From Butyricicoccus pullicaecorum DSM 23266 (GTDB lineage Bacteria > Bacillota > Clostridia > Oscillospirales > Butyricicoccaceae): 64,000 bases of DNA. Positions 1-8,672 of this stretch are shown here, piece after piece; positions within the stretch are counted from its first letter, which is position 1; each line of letters opens with the position of its first letter. The notes below the pieces were generated by a model. That model made no database searches. It worked only from the letters and a program-made list of their open reading frames with translations, and had not been told where the DNA came from. A program made the position numbers and the translations under genes. The stretch is from NCBI RefSeq assembly GCF_900167005.1, contig NZ_FUXW01000001.1, positions 744,001 to 808,000 of the forward strand, in the 5' to 3' direction.

Positions 1-326
1 GACTTCCAGTTGGGATAGAAAACGGAGATGGATTTCTCTACCTGCGTTACCTGCCAATCATCGCTGAAATAGTTGGTATCAAATACAACACCGAGTTCCG
101 CTTTTGCTTTCTGCTCGTCAGCGATATTATCCAGCCCCATGATCTTGATTTCGCCGCCGTTGCGCCCCAGCATATTCAGAATGAGTTTGATGGTGGTTGT
201 CTTGCCGGAGCCGTTTGGCCCGATCAGCCCCATAATATATCCCTTCGGCAAGGTGAAGCTGATATTGTGAAGCTGGAAACTGTCAAAGGATTTCGAGAGG
301 TTTTTCACCTCTAAATAGTTAGTCAT
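1..326 (-). CDS. ABC transporter ATP-binding protein (partial, C-terminus outside window)
   Basis: The first 108 residues of an ABC ATPase are present; the gene runs off the left edge. The Walker A motif GPNGSGKTT lies at about residues 36-44. The N-terminus (MTNYLEVKNLSKSF) is that of a YtrB/bacitracin-type exporter ATPase that pairs with a separate permease. The start is set by an ATG overlapping the stop of the upstream GntR gene (ATGACTAA), so the two are translationally coupled in one operon read leftward. The substrate cannot be told from this fragment. The YtrA/YtrB pairing is known for cell-envelope antibiotic responses. Confidence 0.9.
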   Translation of the reverse strand, partial: MTNYLEVKNLSKSFDSFQLHNISFTLPKGYIMGLIGPNGSGKTTTIKLILNMLGRNGGEIKIMGLDNIADEQKAKAELGVVFDTNYFSDDWQVTQVEKSISVFYPNWK

Positions 327-702
327 CTGTATTCGCCTCCAATAAAATATCTAAAAGACGGTGCAGTTCTTCGCTGGGAAGATTTGCGATTCTTGCCGCC
401 TTGATTGCGTCGGTCAACCCATTTTCCACTTTGCAGATAAGCTGCTCTCTCATCAGTTCAGAGCCACGGTCCATGACAAAGCAGCCGCGTCCCTGAACAT
501 TTTTGACAAATCCCTCTTGCTCTAATTCTGTATAGGCCCTTGTAACGGTTAGGACGCTGATTTTCAAATCTTTTGCCAGCGTTCTGAGGGAAGGTAAGGC
601 TTCGTCCTCTTTCAGTTCTCCAGATAGGATTGCCGCCTTGACCTGCTGCTTAATTTGCTCATAGATGGGTACGCCTGATACATTTGAAATAATTAGTTTC
701 AA
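319..702 (-). CDS. GntR family regulator, YtrA subfamily
   Basis: 127-residue repressor with an N-terminal winged helix of the GntR type (residues about 10-75: IYEQIKQQVKAAILSGEL, LPSLRTLAKDL, VTRAYTELEQEGFV, GRGCFV). A short C-terminal helical tail replaces the usual large effector domain, which defines the YtrA subfamily. Members usually sit first in an operon with an ABC exporter and repress it; here the ABC gene follows with an overlapping start. A promoter and an AT-rich inverted repeat lie just upstream, consistent with autoregulation. The inducer is unknown, though envelope antibiotics are typical. Confidence 0.9.
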   Translation of the reverse strand: MKLIISNVSGVPIYEQIKQQVKAAILSGELKEDEALPSLRTLAKDLKISVLTVTRAYTELEQEGFVKNVQGRGCFVMDRGSELMREQLICKVENGLTDAIKAARIANLPSEELHRLLDILLEANTDD

Positions 703-729
703 TCCATCTCACCTTCTTGCTGTTTTAAC

Positions 730-779
730 TGTTATGCTATTATATATAACACTATAACACGAGATGAGTAAAAAGACAA
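730..779 (-). promoter_or_regulatory. Promoter and putative YtrA operator
   Basis: On the minus strand TTGTCT (774-779) and TATAGT (751-756) are separated by 17 bp and read toward the GntR gene. Directly downstream is an AT-rich inverted repeat with arms GTTAT (731-735) and ATAAC (754-758), overlapping the -10. This is where a YtrA-type autorepressor would bind. The promoter is read from the sequence; operator function is inferred. Confidence 0.6.
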
Positions 780-884
780 TATAGTTTAAGAAAATTTACA
801 AATAGCAAAAACTGGTCGGAATAATTTTGCCATTTCGATTAGCCATTCTCTCAATCATTCTGCGGCAATTCAAAACAATCCATT

Positions 885-2246
885 TTATCTATTTTTAAGG
901 AGTGTTTTCCTTTCCCATTTTCTATTTATAAAATAGAGTAAGCCTACAATAGCTGGTAAGATCGGAGAAAGTGCCTGGCCGTAATAAATTCCTATAAATC
1001 CCATATTGAGTGAAAAGGCCAAGAACCAGCTCATAATCAAACGCACAATAACTGCGTCCAGTAAAGCGTTAATCATAGCGACATTTGCCGCACCGACACC
1101 AATAGCAAAGGAATCCAAAGTATACATAATGGCATAAATCAAACTGTTTATACTGCAACAGACACGCAGATAGTAAACTCCATCGTTTACTGCTTCCGGG
1201 TTGGTACTACCAAAAAGCAAAATCAATGGTTCGGCAAAAAGCTGTACGCTTATTACGACAACGAATGTTACGGCAACATTCATCACCAAACTAATTTTCA
1301 CTACCTTTCGGGCACGGTCGATTTGTCCAGCCCCCATACACTGGCCTACCATTGCCGTTACTGCCTGTCCAATAGCCCAACAGGGCATACCAGCAAAGGT
1401 ATTGATTTGTAAACCTACATTTGATCCAGCGGACACTGCAGTTCCAAATTGATTAAGCATTCCCGTAACAAGCAGATAGGCGGTGTTGACTACGACCATC
1501 TGGATCGCTGTAGGTAGGCCGACTTTTACTATGGCGATTAGCTTATCCCATTGAAGCGTAAACTTTCTGTGATCCTCCATAGATAAAAATATCCTGTGTC
1601 GCTTCAAATAGAATAGGGAAATCACAAAGGAAATTCCCTGTGCGGTAATCGTTGCGTAAGCTGCTCCTGCTGTTCCTATTCCTAACGGACCTACCAAAAC
1701 AATGTCTAAAATGATATTGATAATGGTAGCAACTCCTACAAAGTAGAGGGGGGATTTGGAATCCCCCAACCCTTTCAGTACAGAGCAGACAGCATTATAT
1801 CCAAAGACAAATACCGTTCCACAGCAAAAGATTTTCATATAGTTGCAGGCTTCTGGATATGCGTCTGCTGGAACGTTTACCATTTTGAATAGTGGCTGGT
1901 AGGTTGCCAAACTCACAACCGTCACAAGCAAAGAGGATACCAGAGAGAGTAGAGCCAACATTTGAAAGGATTCTGCCTGCCCTCTTTTATCGTCTGCCCC
2001 TTTATACTGAGCAATTAACACTGCTCCCCCCATCGTCATACCAATACAAATTGAATTGATGATATAACACAGTTTAGAGGCATTGCCAATGGCCGCAAGA
2101 CCTGTATCACCTACAATTTGGCCGACCACAAGCATATCTACTACATTGTAAAACGATTGCAGTAGATTTGCTGAAAGTAATGGGAAAGCGAAAGAGGCCA
2201 GTTTTTTCGGCACACTCCCGGTCAACAAACTATGTTCTTCAGTCAT
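885..2246 (-). CDS. MATE family multidrug efflux transporter
   Basis: 453-residue integral membrane protein with two MatE repeats and about 12 predicted hydrophobic segments. The N-terminal part contains SFYNVVDMLVVGQIVG and IGMTMGGAVLIAQYKGA, which are typical MATE signatures. Such proteins export cationic drugs or metabolites using Na+ or H+ gradients. The start at 2246 is chosen over the longer upstream reading because GGAGG sits 6-7 bases before this ATG; the 30 extra residues upstream would lie in the leader hairpin. It is monocistronic, driven from a promoter 320 bases upstream through a leader with an ORF and hairpins, which suggests drug-induced attenuation. The substrate is unknown. 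Confidence 0.9.
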   Translation of the reverse strand: MTEEHSLLTGSVPKKLASFAFPLLSANLLQSFYNVVDMLVVGQIVGDTGLAAIGNASKLCYIINSICIGMTMGGAVLIAQYKGADDKRGQAESFQMLALLSLVSSLLVTVVSLATYQPLFKMVNVPADAYPEACNYMKIFCCGTVFVFGYNAVCSVLKGLGDSKSPLYFVGVATIINIILDIVLVGPLGIGTAGAAYATITAQGISFVISLFYLKRHRIFLSMEDHRKFTLQWDKLIAIVKVGLPTAIQMVVVNTAYLLVTGMLNQFGTAVSAGSNVGLQINTFAGMPCWAIGQAVTAMVGQCMGAGQIDRARKVVKISLVMNVAVTFVVVISVQLFAEPLILLFGSTNPEAVNDGVYYLRVCCSINSLIYAIMYTLDSFAIGVGAANVAMINALLDAVIVRLIMSWFLAFSLNMGFIGIYYGQALSPILPAIVGLLYFINRKWERKTLLKNR

Positions 2247-2258
2247 ATCTATTCCTCC

Positions 2259-2497
2259 AAAAAGAAAAAGGGACACACTACATCGTGCGCCCTTTGCATA
2301 GTCACTTATATAAGCATAACAAAAGGCCACAAACAAAACATCGTCTGTGGCCTAAACAATCAATTATCTATTGTTGATCTGATAAAAAGGGTATAAAAAC
2401 CAAAGGCAGTCCACTCTGCCTTGACCTTTTCATTTTATAGATCAACTTTCCGAAAAGGCTCCGCACAATGTTTTGTGGTATAAACTTGTGTGGAGCC
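2259..2497 (-). promoter_or_regulatory. Leader with four tandem hairpins (putative attenuator) before MATE gene
   Basis: Between the promoter and the MATE start the minus strand can fold four hairpins. H1 is at 2457-2497 (12-bp stem, arms GGCTCCACACAA / TTGTGCGGAGCC, then TTTT). H2 is at 2403-2422 (AAGGCAG / CTGCCTT, then a T-rich run). H3 is at 2324-2353 (AGGCCACA / TGTGGCCT, then TTTT). H4 is at 2270-2292 (GGGCGCAC / GTGTGTCCC with one bulge, then TTTTTCTTTTT). H4 ends directly before the GGAGG of the gene. H1 lies inside the leader ORF. The arrangement matches ribosome-dependent attenuation of antibiotic resistance genes; function is inferred. Confidence 0.65.
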
Positions 2498-2527
2498 GAA
2501 GTCAATACAAAATTTTCCGAACAACAT
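2435..2527 (-). CDS. 30-residue leader peptide upstream of MATE gene
   Basis: An ATG at 2527 is preceded by an AGAGGTGAG Shine-Dalgarno and opens a 30-codon ORF ending at 2435 (MLFGKFCIDFGSTQVYTTKH and ten more residues). It starts about 35 bases downstream of a strong promoter and completely contains the first terminator-like hairpin. A ribosome moving or stalling on it would therefore decide whether that hairpin forms. I do not recognise the peptide from a named family. A cis-acting leader role is inferred from position; translation itself is only supported by the SD and start. Confidence 0.6.
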   Translation of the reverse strand: MLFGKFCIDFGSTQVYTTKHCAEPFRKVDL

Positions 2528-2562
2528 CGTACTCACCTCTCGTTACATAACGAATCATTTTT

Positions 2563-2591
2563 AGTATAGCTAAATCACTGTTAATTGTCAA
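2563..2591 (-). promoter_or_regulatory. Sigma-A promoter of MATE operon leader
   Basis: Minus-strand TTGACA (2586-2591) and TATACT (2563-2568) with an exact 17-bp spacer, a near-consensus housekeeping promoter. Such strong constitutive initiation in front of a hairpin-rich leader fits control after initiation rather than at initiation. Confidence 0.85.
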
Positions 2592-2688
2592 TCAAACTGT
2601 GGAAAAATTGAATATGCCAAAATAGCAAAAAGAATGGCCGGAACAGAAATTTTCTGTCCCGACCAATTTTCTTCTTGAAAGTCAGTGT

Positions 2689-5106
2689 TTATTCCGCCCT
2701 CAGATTTTCAATCAGACTTGTTTTTTCGATTGAACGACAGATGCAATAGCTGACAAGAATCTGTAACCCAATCAGTACAGCAGCAAACAAGAGAACAGGT
2801 AATGGATCAATGGCGAAGATAACGAATTTCAGAGCCATCACCTTATTTGCCAAATAGCACAGAAGTCCACCAATCGTAATACCAAAAGCCGCTGCCAATA
2901 GTGCCGACTTGATGCTGACACTCATACCCTCCCGGTAGAGCATTTTTCGCAGCTGCCGGTTTGTCATCCCGACAGCTTGTAGCAAAGCAAACTCCCGCTT
3001 GCGGATGATGGCGCTGTTAATCAGCATATTTATCATATTGAGCAATCCAAATATCACGACAAAGGCAGATACAGCATACAGGCTACTCATTGTCACATTG
3101 ATAAACCCTGCAATCATAGAATATTCTTCCGAATATACTTTGAGCCGCAGATTTGGATTTCCGCTGATAAGAGATGCCAGTCTGTCCTTTACAGGCTCCG
3201 TATAGTTTTTATCACAAAAGATAGAGATGTGTGTTGTATTATTATACGGGGAAATCTGCTCGATTGCTTCTTGAGTGCAATAGAATAATCCCGTCGAAGG
3301 AAAATAGGCAATACCTGCAACAGTAAACGTTTCTTCTATGATCTGTCCACCGACTTCAAAACGGAATGTCAAAGAATCTCCAACTTGCAAATCGCCATAG
3401 TTGAGTTCACTTCGATCTGTGCGGTATTTATTGATTACAATTTCATTCGTACCTAAATCATCATAGCTAACAGTTCCACTTGCGATTTCGCTGACATTGG
3501 CAATCAGTTCTGGTGACAAGCTATTCAGCAGTTCCAAGTTATCTTCGGGCGAGGTATAATTTACAGCCGATTCAACCAAACGGCCTATAACACACTCGTC
3601 GAGAACGATTTTCTGGACACCAGGAATATCTGTGATTTGTCCCATCAGTTCACCGGATAATGGATTGTTCTGAATAATTGTCGGGAAGCGTTCGTAGAAA
3701 TTGTCCATTTGGATGCCAATTTGAAAATCTTCATCCATAGGATAGCTTTGCCGTATCATTGCCGGAAGATTGATAGAGGACACAAGAATGGCTAATGCGA
3801 TCATCAATGTTCCACTGATACTTAGCGAAATAATTGACATTCGATTTTTCTTCCGATTTGTGTGCAGATTGCTTTTTGCTAAAGAATCAGGGGTGATTTG
3901 CTTTAGTGCCTTGTGAGAACCAGCGGTTTCCCCATCCCTGAATTTCATAGCTTCAATGGGTGAAGCATTTGCCAAAAGTTTTGCGGGTTTCCTCAGTGCA
4001 AATTTAATAACGACATAAATCAGCAGGATCGCAAATAAAGTAATGAGAGCATCATACAGAAGCCATTGTACTCCAGAGATTAAGACAATGAGCAAAATAG
4101 AAATCAATGCTCCAAGCGGTATAAATCTCACTGCCAACATATTGCCTTGCGTATTTAAGAATCGGCGCAGTTGCTTTTGTGTTGTGCCCAATGAGATCAG
4201 TTGGGCATACATTGGCATGGAATTTACGATGGAAATATAAAAAATGCTGTATATCACAAAGCTGCTGGCAAACATCAGGAATATGGTGAAAAAGATGACA
4301 GCAGCGATCACAGTTCCATCAAAGTAAACTCCATCAATGTAACTCTCATTTATAATAACATCAAAGCTGGGGATGCCCGCAGACTCGCCTTTGCTTTTCA
4401 AAAAGTCTTTTTGGGTATCGGAACCTGTACTGGAATAATCCGAATTGAGTAAAACAAGTACATCAACCGTGGCAGCGGTTTCTGTGCTGAAATCCGAAGT
4501 TATTTGACTGTATTGTTGGGCATATTTCATTCGGAAACTGTTTGATGTTACAACATAAAACTGCTCTCCACGTTCTTGTTCCTTGTTTTGAATCGTACCA
4601 CATACAGTAAATTCTTCTTCTCTTTCTTCATTGGTCAAGCTGTCAACATAAGCAAACCGGAAAGTATCTCCTACCGACAAAGCACGATTCTTTAAGTAGG
4701 TTTCGGACACAAGCACCTCATTTTCACTGTCCGGGATTACGCCATCTACAAGCCGGAACCCCATAAAGGCCAGCGTCTGCTCGTCCATATATGCCAGATC
4801 GGTACGGCCATCACGGTCAACCTGATTTCCAAAAGATTTGTAGATGCCTACGGCTTCAAAATCTTTATCCGATTGAAGTGTGGTTTTGGTATCTTCGTTT
4901 ACTGCCCGATACATAGCATGGTATGGAGCCTGATTCGCTTGATCCAACGCATCATTCACCAAAACCGAAAAAATAGTTGCCATCAGGCAGGTAGCCAGAA
5001 TAATAATGATTGCAGTTAAAAATGTTTTTAATTTGTGTGTTTTCAGATCAGCTTTCGCAAGACCATGTATTATTCTGCGCGTATCATTTTCAAATGGTAA
5101 TGTCAT
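2689..5106 (-). CDS. FtsX-like ABC transporter permease (paralogue 1)
   Basis: 805-residue permease. A transmembrane helix near residues 25-45 is followed by a large extracellular domain, a central cluster of membrane segments, a second extracellular domain (about residues 450-680) and three C-terminal helices around RKREFALLQAVGMTNRQLRKML, the FtsX/MacB permease core. The start at 5106 follows GGAGG at a suitable distance; the longer ORF reading would lack a ribosome site. It shares the N-terminal MTLPFENDT motif with the permease at 5914-8571, so the two are duplicates. It lies 13 bases downstream of the ATPase gene and is probably cotranscribed. These transporters typically move or sense antimicrobial peptides or lipids. 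Confidence 0.88.
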   Translation of the reverse strand: MTLPFENDTRRIIHGLAKADLKTHKLKTFLTAIIIILATCLMATIFSVLVNDALDQANQAPYHAMYRAVNEDTKTTLQSDKDFEAVGIYKSFGNQVDRDGRTDLAYMDEQTLAFMGFRLVDGVIPDSENEVLVSETYLKNRALSVGDTFRFAYVDSLTNEEREEEFTVCGTIQNKEQERGEQFYVVTSNSFRMKYAQQYSQITSDFSTETAATVDVLVLLNSDYSSTGSDTQKDFLKSKGESAGIPSFDVIINESYIDGVYFDGTVIAAVIFFTIFLMFASSFVIYSIFYISIVNSMPMYAQLISLGTTQKQLRRFLNTQGNMLAVRFIPLGALISILLIVLISGVQWLLYDALITLFAILLIYVVIKFALRKPAKLLANASPIEAMKFRDGETAGSHKALKQITPDSLAKSNLHTNRKKNRMSIISLSISGTLMIALAILVSSINLPAMIRQSYPMDEDFQIGIQMDNFYERFPTIIQNNPLSGELMGQITDIPGVQKIVLDECVIGRLVESAVNYTSPEDNLELLNSLSPELIANVSEIASGTVSYDDLGTNEIVINKYRTDRSELNYGDLQVGDSLTFRFEVGGQIIEETFTVAGIAYFPSTGLFYCTQEAIEQISPYNNTTHISIFCDKNYTEPVKDRLASLISGNPNLRLKVYSEEYSMIAGFINVTMSSLYAVSAFVVIFGLLNMINMLINSAIIRKREFALLQAVGMTNRQLRKMLYREGMSVSIKSALLAAAFGITIGGLLCYLANKVMALKFVIFAIDPLPVLLFAAVLIGLQILVSYCICRSIEKTSLIENLRAE

Positions 5107-5119
5107 ATCCGCCACCTCC

Positions 5120-5785
5120 TTACGCCTTGATTTTTCCGTCCTCAATGCGCACAATACGGTCGGCAAGCTGGGCAATCTCGTTGTTATGGGTAATCATCAC
5201 AAGCGTCTGGTTAAACTCCCGGCTGGTGCGCTGGAGCAAGCCCAGCACATCGGCGCTGGTCTTACTGTCCAGGTTGCCAGTGGGTTCATCGGCCAGGACA
5301 ATAGCCGGTTTGGATACCAGGGCGCGGGCAATCGCCACACGCTGCTGCTGGCCGCCGGAAAGGTTGTTGGGCATATTCTGGAGTTTGTCCTGAAGGCCCA
5401 GCATCTTTACGACTTCATCCATGAATTTCTGATCCACGGTGTCGCCATCCAGTTCCACGGGCAGGACGATGTTCTCATACACATTCAGGATCGGCACCAG
5501 ATTGTAGTTCTGGAACACAAAGCCGATGTTGCGGCGGCGGAAGATGGTAAGCTGCTCATCGTTCATCTTCGCCAGTTCTTTATCCCGAACCACCACACTG
5601 CCGGAAGTGGGGGTGTCCAGGCCGCCCATCATGTGCAGCAGGGTGGATTTGCCGGAGCCGGAGGTGCCGACCACCGCCACAAACTCGCCTTCCTCCACGG
5701 AGAAGGTCACGCCGTCCAGGGCGCGGGTAATGTTCGGCTCAGTGCCGTAATATTTTTTCAGATCAGTTGTCTGCAAGATACTCAT
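5120..5785 (-). CDS. ABC transporter ATP-binding protein, MacB/LolD/BceA type
   Basis: 221-residue complete ATPase: Walker A GTSGSGKST (about residues 40-48), Q-loop VFQNYNLVP, signature LSGGQQQR, Walker B IVLADEPTGNLD, and switch histidine in ITHNNE. This is the type that pairs with FtsX-like permeases for peptide or lipoprotein substrates. It lies between two such permease genes and could serve both. Its promoter carries the operator shared with the neighbouring permease, small membrane protein and two-component genes. Confidence 0.92.
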   Translation of the reverse strand: MSILQTTDLKKYYGTEPNITRALDGVTFSVEEGEFVAVVGTSGSGKSTLLHMMGGLDTPTSGSVVVRDKELAKMNDEQLTIFRRRNIGFVFQNYNLVPILNVYENIVLPVELDGDTVDQKFMDEVVKMLGLQDKLQNMPNNLSGGQQQRVAIARALVSKPAIVLADEPTGNLDSKTSADVLGLLQRTSREFNQTLVMITHNNEIAQLADRIVRIEDGKIKA

Positions 5786-5821
5786 AAGAATACCGCCTTT
5801 CTATATTTTCAATATGAATGT

Positions 5822-5855
5822 AGTCTAAAACTGAATTGTTGCAGAAATGTCCTAA
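5822..5855 (-). promoter_or_regulatory. Shared response-regulator-type promoter box A (ATPase gene)
   Basis: Block GAATTGTTGCAGAAATGTCC (5833-5852 and on to 5855) followed on the minus strand by -10 TAGACT (5822-5827). Read on the minus strand it holds an ACA(T/A)TTC direct repeat at 11-bp spacing (ACATTTC-TGCA-ACAATTC) where the -35 should be. That is the usual geometry for OmpR-family activators. The same block occurs at 8606, 8975 and 10821. Confidence 0.7.
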
Positions 5856-5913
5856 ACGCCCTTTGGTTTTGGACTGAATTGCTTCAATTTTGAGATATTT
5901 CCATTTTGGGTAA

Positions 5914-8571
5914 TTACACAGTTTCGTCCTTTAGGACTTCAACCACAATGTCTTTCCGAATCTGTCGGGACGCAAAGGCATAAATCCCACTGATAAGCAG
6001 AAGGGTGAGGACAATAAATGCCAGCAGCCCCCACAGGGAGAAAACTCCCAAAAACTCACCAAAAGTGACATCCTGCATCCACAACACAGCGCCAATGATA
6101 AAGAGCAGAACCGGCAGGCCGAACAAAATTGGCTTAGACGCAAGCAAAAACCCCTCAATGGACAGCAGACGGTGAAGCCCTTTCTTATCCAGGCCCACAG
6201 AGCGCAGCATGGCAAAGTCTTTCCGCCTTTGGTACAAGCTGTTCAGAATCGCTGATGTTGCAGAGGAAATTCCGACGATTCCAAAGAGTGCGGTCAGGCT
6301 ATACACGACAAGCATGGTAGCGTTCGTCAGCTGATCGCGGGTGATTGCCCGTTCTGTTTTGCTTGAAGTATAAAAGTCATCGGAACTTAAATAGGCGCTG
6401 CATATTTGATCCGCGTCCTTTTGGATTTGGGCATCTAATCCATCTTCTATCGCAAGGTTCATGTAAGTGCGGTAGTTGTAGACTGCCCGATCTTCCGAAA
6501 AATTCCCAATAATGCGGTAATACTCATCCATAGGAACGAGGATGGGGAGCGTATAGAACGCCGTGTGCAATCCAATGTCAGGCAATTCTTGGATCGTCGT
6601 ACCCACATTCAGGTCAAATGTGTAATTGCCTTGAATGGAGTCTAAAAACTTCTCTGTGATATTCAAGGACTGCCCCGTTTCCAAATTGAGATAAGAGGTC
6701 ATTTCTTTTTTGGCTTCATAACCTCTGGAATCGGGGTTCTTTACAACAGAATTTACTACGATTGCCGTCCCGTTTTCCAACGGCTCCATGCCTGCTTTTG
6801 CAAGGCAGGCATCATAGGAATCCTGTTCCAGTCCAATCAGCACGCAGGGGATTCTGTATTGCCCGTCACGATTTACGACATACTCGCCAGCCGCCTTTGT
6901 ACCAAATCCACCGGAGGTGACAAACTCGCTGGACAGGTCATCATCCGATACCCAAATCGCGCAGTTTGCCATTGTATAAGTGGCTTCATTTGTGACATGG
7001 GGAAGTGCTTTTAATTCCTGAATCAGCGCCTGATCCACCTGCTGACCCGGTTCCATTGTGATATTCACATCAAAGTGATTATCCTGCTCCGCTTTGGTAT
7101 TGTTCACATCAGAAATTGCAAAAACAGCCAGGAAGCTGAACATCAATACCAGACACAGGCAGAGCGTAGCCGTACAAGTACGGAACAGCTTTCGATTCGC
7201 AGCAATCGAGTTTGCTGATAGTTTTCCAATAAAACCAAACCATTTTTTCAGCAAAGTATGTTTTTTCGATTTTTTGAGTGTCGTGAGATTCCAGCTTTCT
7301 TTCACTGCTTCAATCGGCCGGAACTTCCCCACCTGTTTTGCAGGGCCTGAAGCTGCCAGCAAAACCGTCAGGAACGATAACACCATCGAACCGAGCGCAA
7401 CCCACGGCGAAAAGGACACAGTAATCGGATGCTCCATTGCATCGCCTACCAGCGCAGAATAACCAGAAAGCACACCATAAGAAAACAAGTATCCCAGCCC
7501 CACAGAGAGCAAAATTGGAAGAAAAGCTAATTGCCGGGCTTCATAAAAAACCATCCGTTGAACCTGTTTTGAAGTCATACCAATCGACTTTAATATCCCA
7601 AGTTCTTTCATTTTCCGCTTGGCAGAAATAGAAAAGGCACCACGGATAATATAAGAGAACACCGTCATGGAGGCCAATGCGACCAGGACAACAGCAAGAA
7701 ACAGCTTTGGCAAATCGCTGTTCCAAAAATGTCCCGGCTCATAGATTCCATACAGCCCCAACAGAGCCGTGTGATAGCGATAAGGATAGTCGCCGTATTC
7801 GTCTGCTTTCATTTCAATCGTCTGTGCAATTTGAGGAATGGTATCAAAGATCGCAGAGGGATTTTTGACCTGAAGGTATGCTACAAGGTCGGTATCCCCA
7901 GGCAGCACAGAGGGATCAAGCCAGCCGTATGCCGGATAGCCGTTATATGCAGAAGAAACCGTCATATCAATTTCGCCAACAATAGTGTATTGAGCTTCTG
8001 CTACTTTCTCAAATGTTTCCCCGCTTTGTGTGGGTGACAGAAAATCGACTGGTTCCGAACTGACTTTTCGTTCTCCCAAAACCACGGAAACGGTGTCCCC
8101 AATCTGATAGGATGGATTTTGTTCAAAAAAACTCTTGCCTACCACGATTTCACCGGGCGCCTGCGGCACACGCCCGTGAATCATCAGGTTTTTTTCGTGC
8201 ATGGAATCCCAATATTGGGCATCACAGTTTTGAACCAGTAAAAACGGCAATTCTGTTCCATCAGGCAACTGCGCGGTTTGATTATTTCCTTTCGCCATGA
8301 TTTTCTGAACATTGTCGTTCCCTTGGATTTCCGCCAGTTGTCCTGCCTGAATGTCCAAAAGCTGTGCATCCCAATCACCAGCTTGATAGATTTCCTGCTG
8401 GATGCTTTGATTCCAATAACTTTGAACAAAGGTAAACAAGGCACATAGAAAGGTGGACGCAATGAGAATCGCCACCATAATAGAAATAGAAGTGCGTTTG
8501 TTCGCCTTGATGTCCTGTTTTGCCAGCTTCTTTACTACTCGGCTGGTATCGTTTTCAAAAGGTAACGTCAT
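5914..8571 (-). CDS. FtsX-like ABC transporter permease (paralogue 2)
   Basis: 885-residue permease with the same plan as the 805-residue paralogue: N-terminal helix after MTLPFENDTSRVVKKLAK, extracellular domain (about residues 65-275), membrane cluster with SAKRKMKELGILKSIGMTSK, second extracellular domain, and C-terminal FtsX core with YQRRKDFAMLRSVGLDKKGL. The start at 8571 has GGAG upstream, while an upstream in-frame ATG lacks one. It has its own copy of the shared operator and promoter, so it can be expressed separately from, but in step with, the ATPase gene downstream. The substrate is probably a membrane-active peptide (inference). Confidence 0.88.
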   Translation of the reverse strand: MTLPFENDTSRVVKKLAKQDIKANKRTSISIMVAILIASTFLCALFTFVQSYWNQSIQQEIYQAGDWDAQLLDIQAGQLAEIQGNDNVQKIMAKGNNQTAQLPDGTELPFLLVQNCDAQYWDSMHEKNLMIHGRVPQAPGEIVVGKSFFEQNPSYQIGDTVSVVLGERKVSSEPVDFLSPTQSGETFEKVAEAQYTIVGEIDMTVSSAYNGYPAYGWLDPSVLPGDTDLVAYLQVKNPSAIFDTIPQIAQTIEMKADEYGDYPYRYHTALLGLYGIYEPGHFWNSDLPKLFLAVVLVALASMTVFSYIIRGAFSISAKRKMKELGILKSIGMTSKQVQRMVFYEARQLAFLPILLSVGLGYLFSYGVLSGYSALVGDAMEHPITVSFSPWVALGSMVLSFLTVLLAASGPAKQVGKFRPIEAVKESWNLTTLKKSKKHTLLKKWFGFIGKLSANSIAANRKLFRTCTATLCLCLVLMFSFLAVFAISDVNNTKAEQDNHFDVNITMEPGQQVDQALIQELKALPHVTNEATYTMANCAIWVSDDDLSSEFVTSGGFGTKAAGEYVVNRDGQYRIPCVLIGLEQDSYDACLAKAGMEPLENGTAIVVNSVVKNPDSRGYEAKKEMTSYLNLETGQSLNITEKFLDSIQGNYTFDLNVGTTIQELPDIGLHTAFYTLPILVPMDEYYRIIGNFSEDRAVYNYRTYMNLAIEDGLDAQIQKDADQICSAYLSSDDFYTSSKTERAITRDQLTNATMLVVYSLTALFGIVGISSATSAILNSLYQRRKDFAMLRSVGLDKKGLHRLLSIEGFLLASKPILFGLPVLLFIIGAVLWMQDVTFGEFLGVFSLWGLLAFIVLTLLLISGIYAFASRQIRKDIVVEVLKDETV

Positions 8572-8594
8572 ACCCACCAACTCCTTTCCATCGT

Positions 8595-8628
8595 AGTCTA
8601 AAACGGAATTGTTGCAGAAATGTCCTAA
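8595..8628 (-). promoter_or_regulatory. Shared promoter box B (permease 2)
   Basis: Same block as at 5833 (8606-8628) with -10 TAGACT at 8595-8600, reading into the permease gene. Similarity to box A extends for about 75 bp, including a second conserved stretch GAATTGCTTCAATTTT further upstream (about 8644-8659), so the whole control region was duplicated with the permease. Confidence 0.7.
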
Positions 8629-8672
8629 ACGCCCTCTAATTTAGCGGCGAATTGCTTCAATTTTAGGACAAT

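Noticed and set aside
2247-2336. N-terminal extension of the MATE protein by 30 residues
   Set aside because: The extension covers the leader hairpin, lacks a ribosome site and is not typical of MATE N-termini, whereas GGAGG precedes the ATG at 2246.
5006-5893. 295-codon plus-strand ORF over the ABC ATPase gene
   Set aside because: It is the complement of a well-defined ATPase with all motifs; the translation shows no domain.
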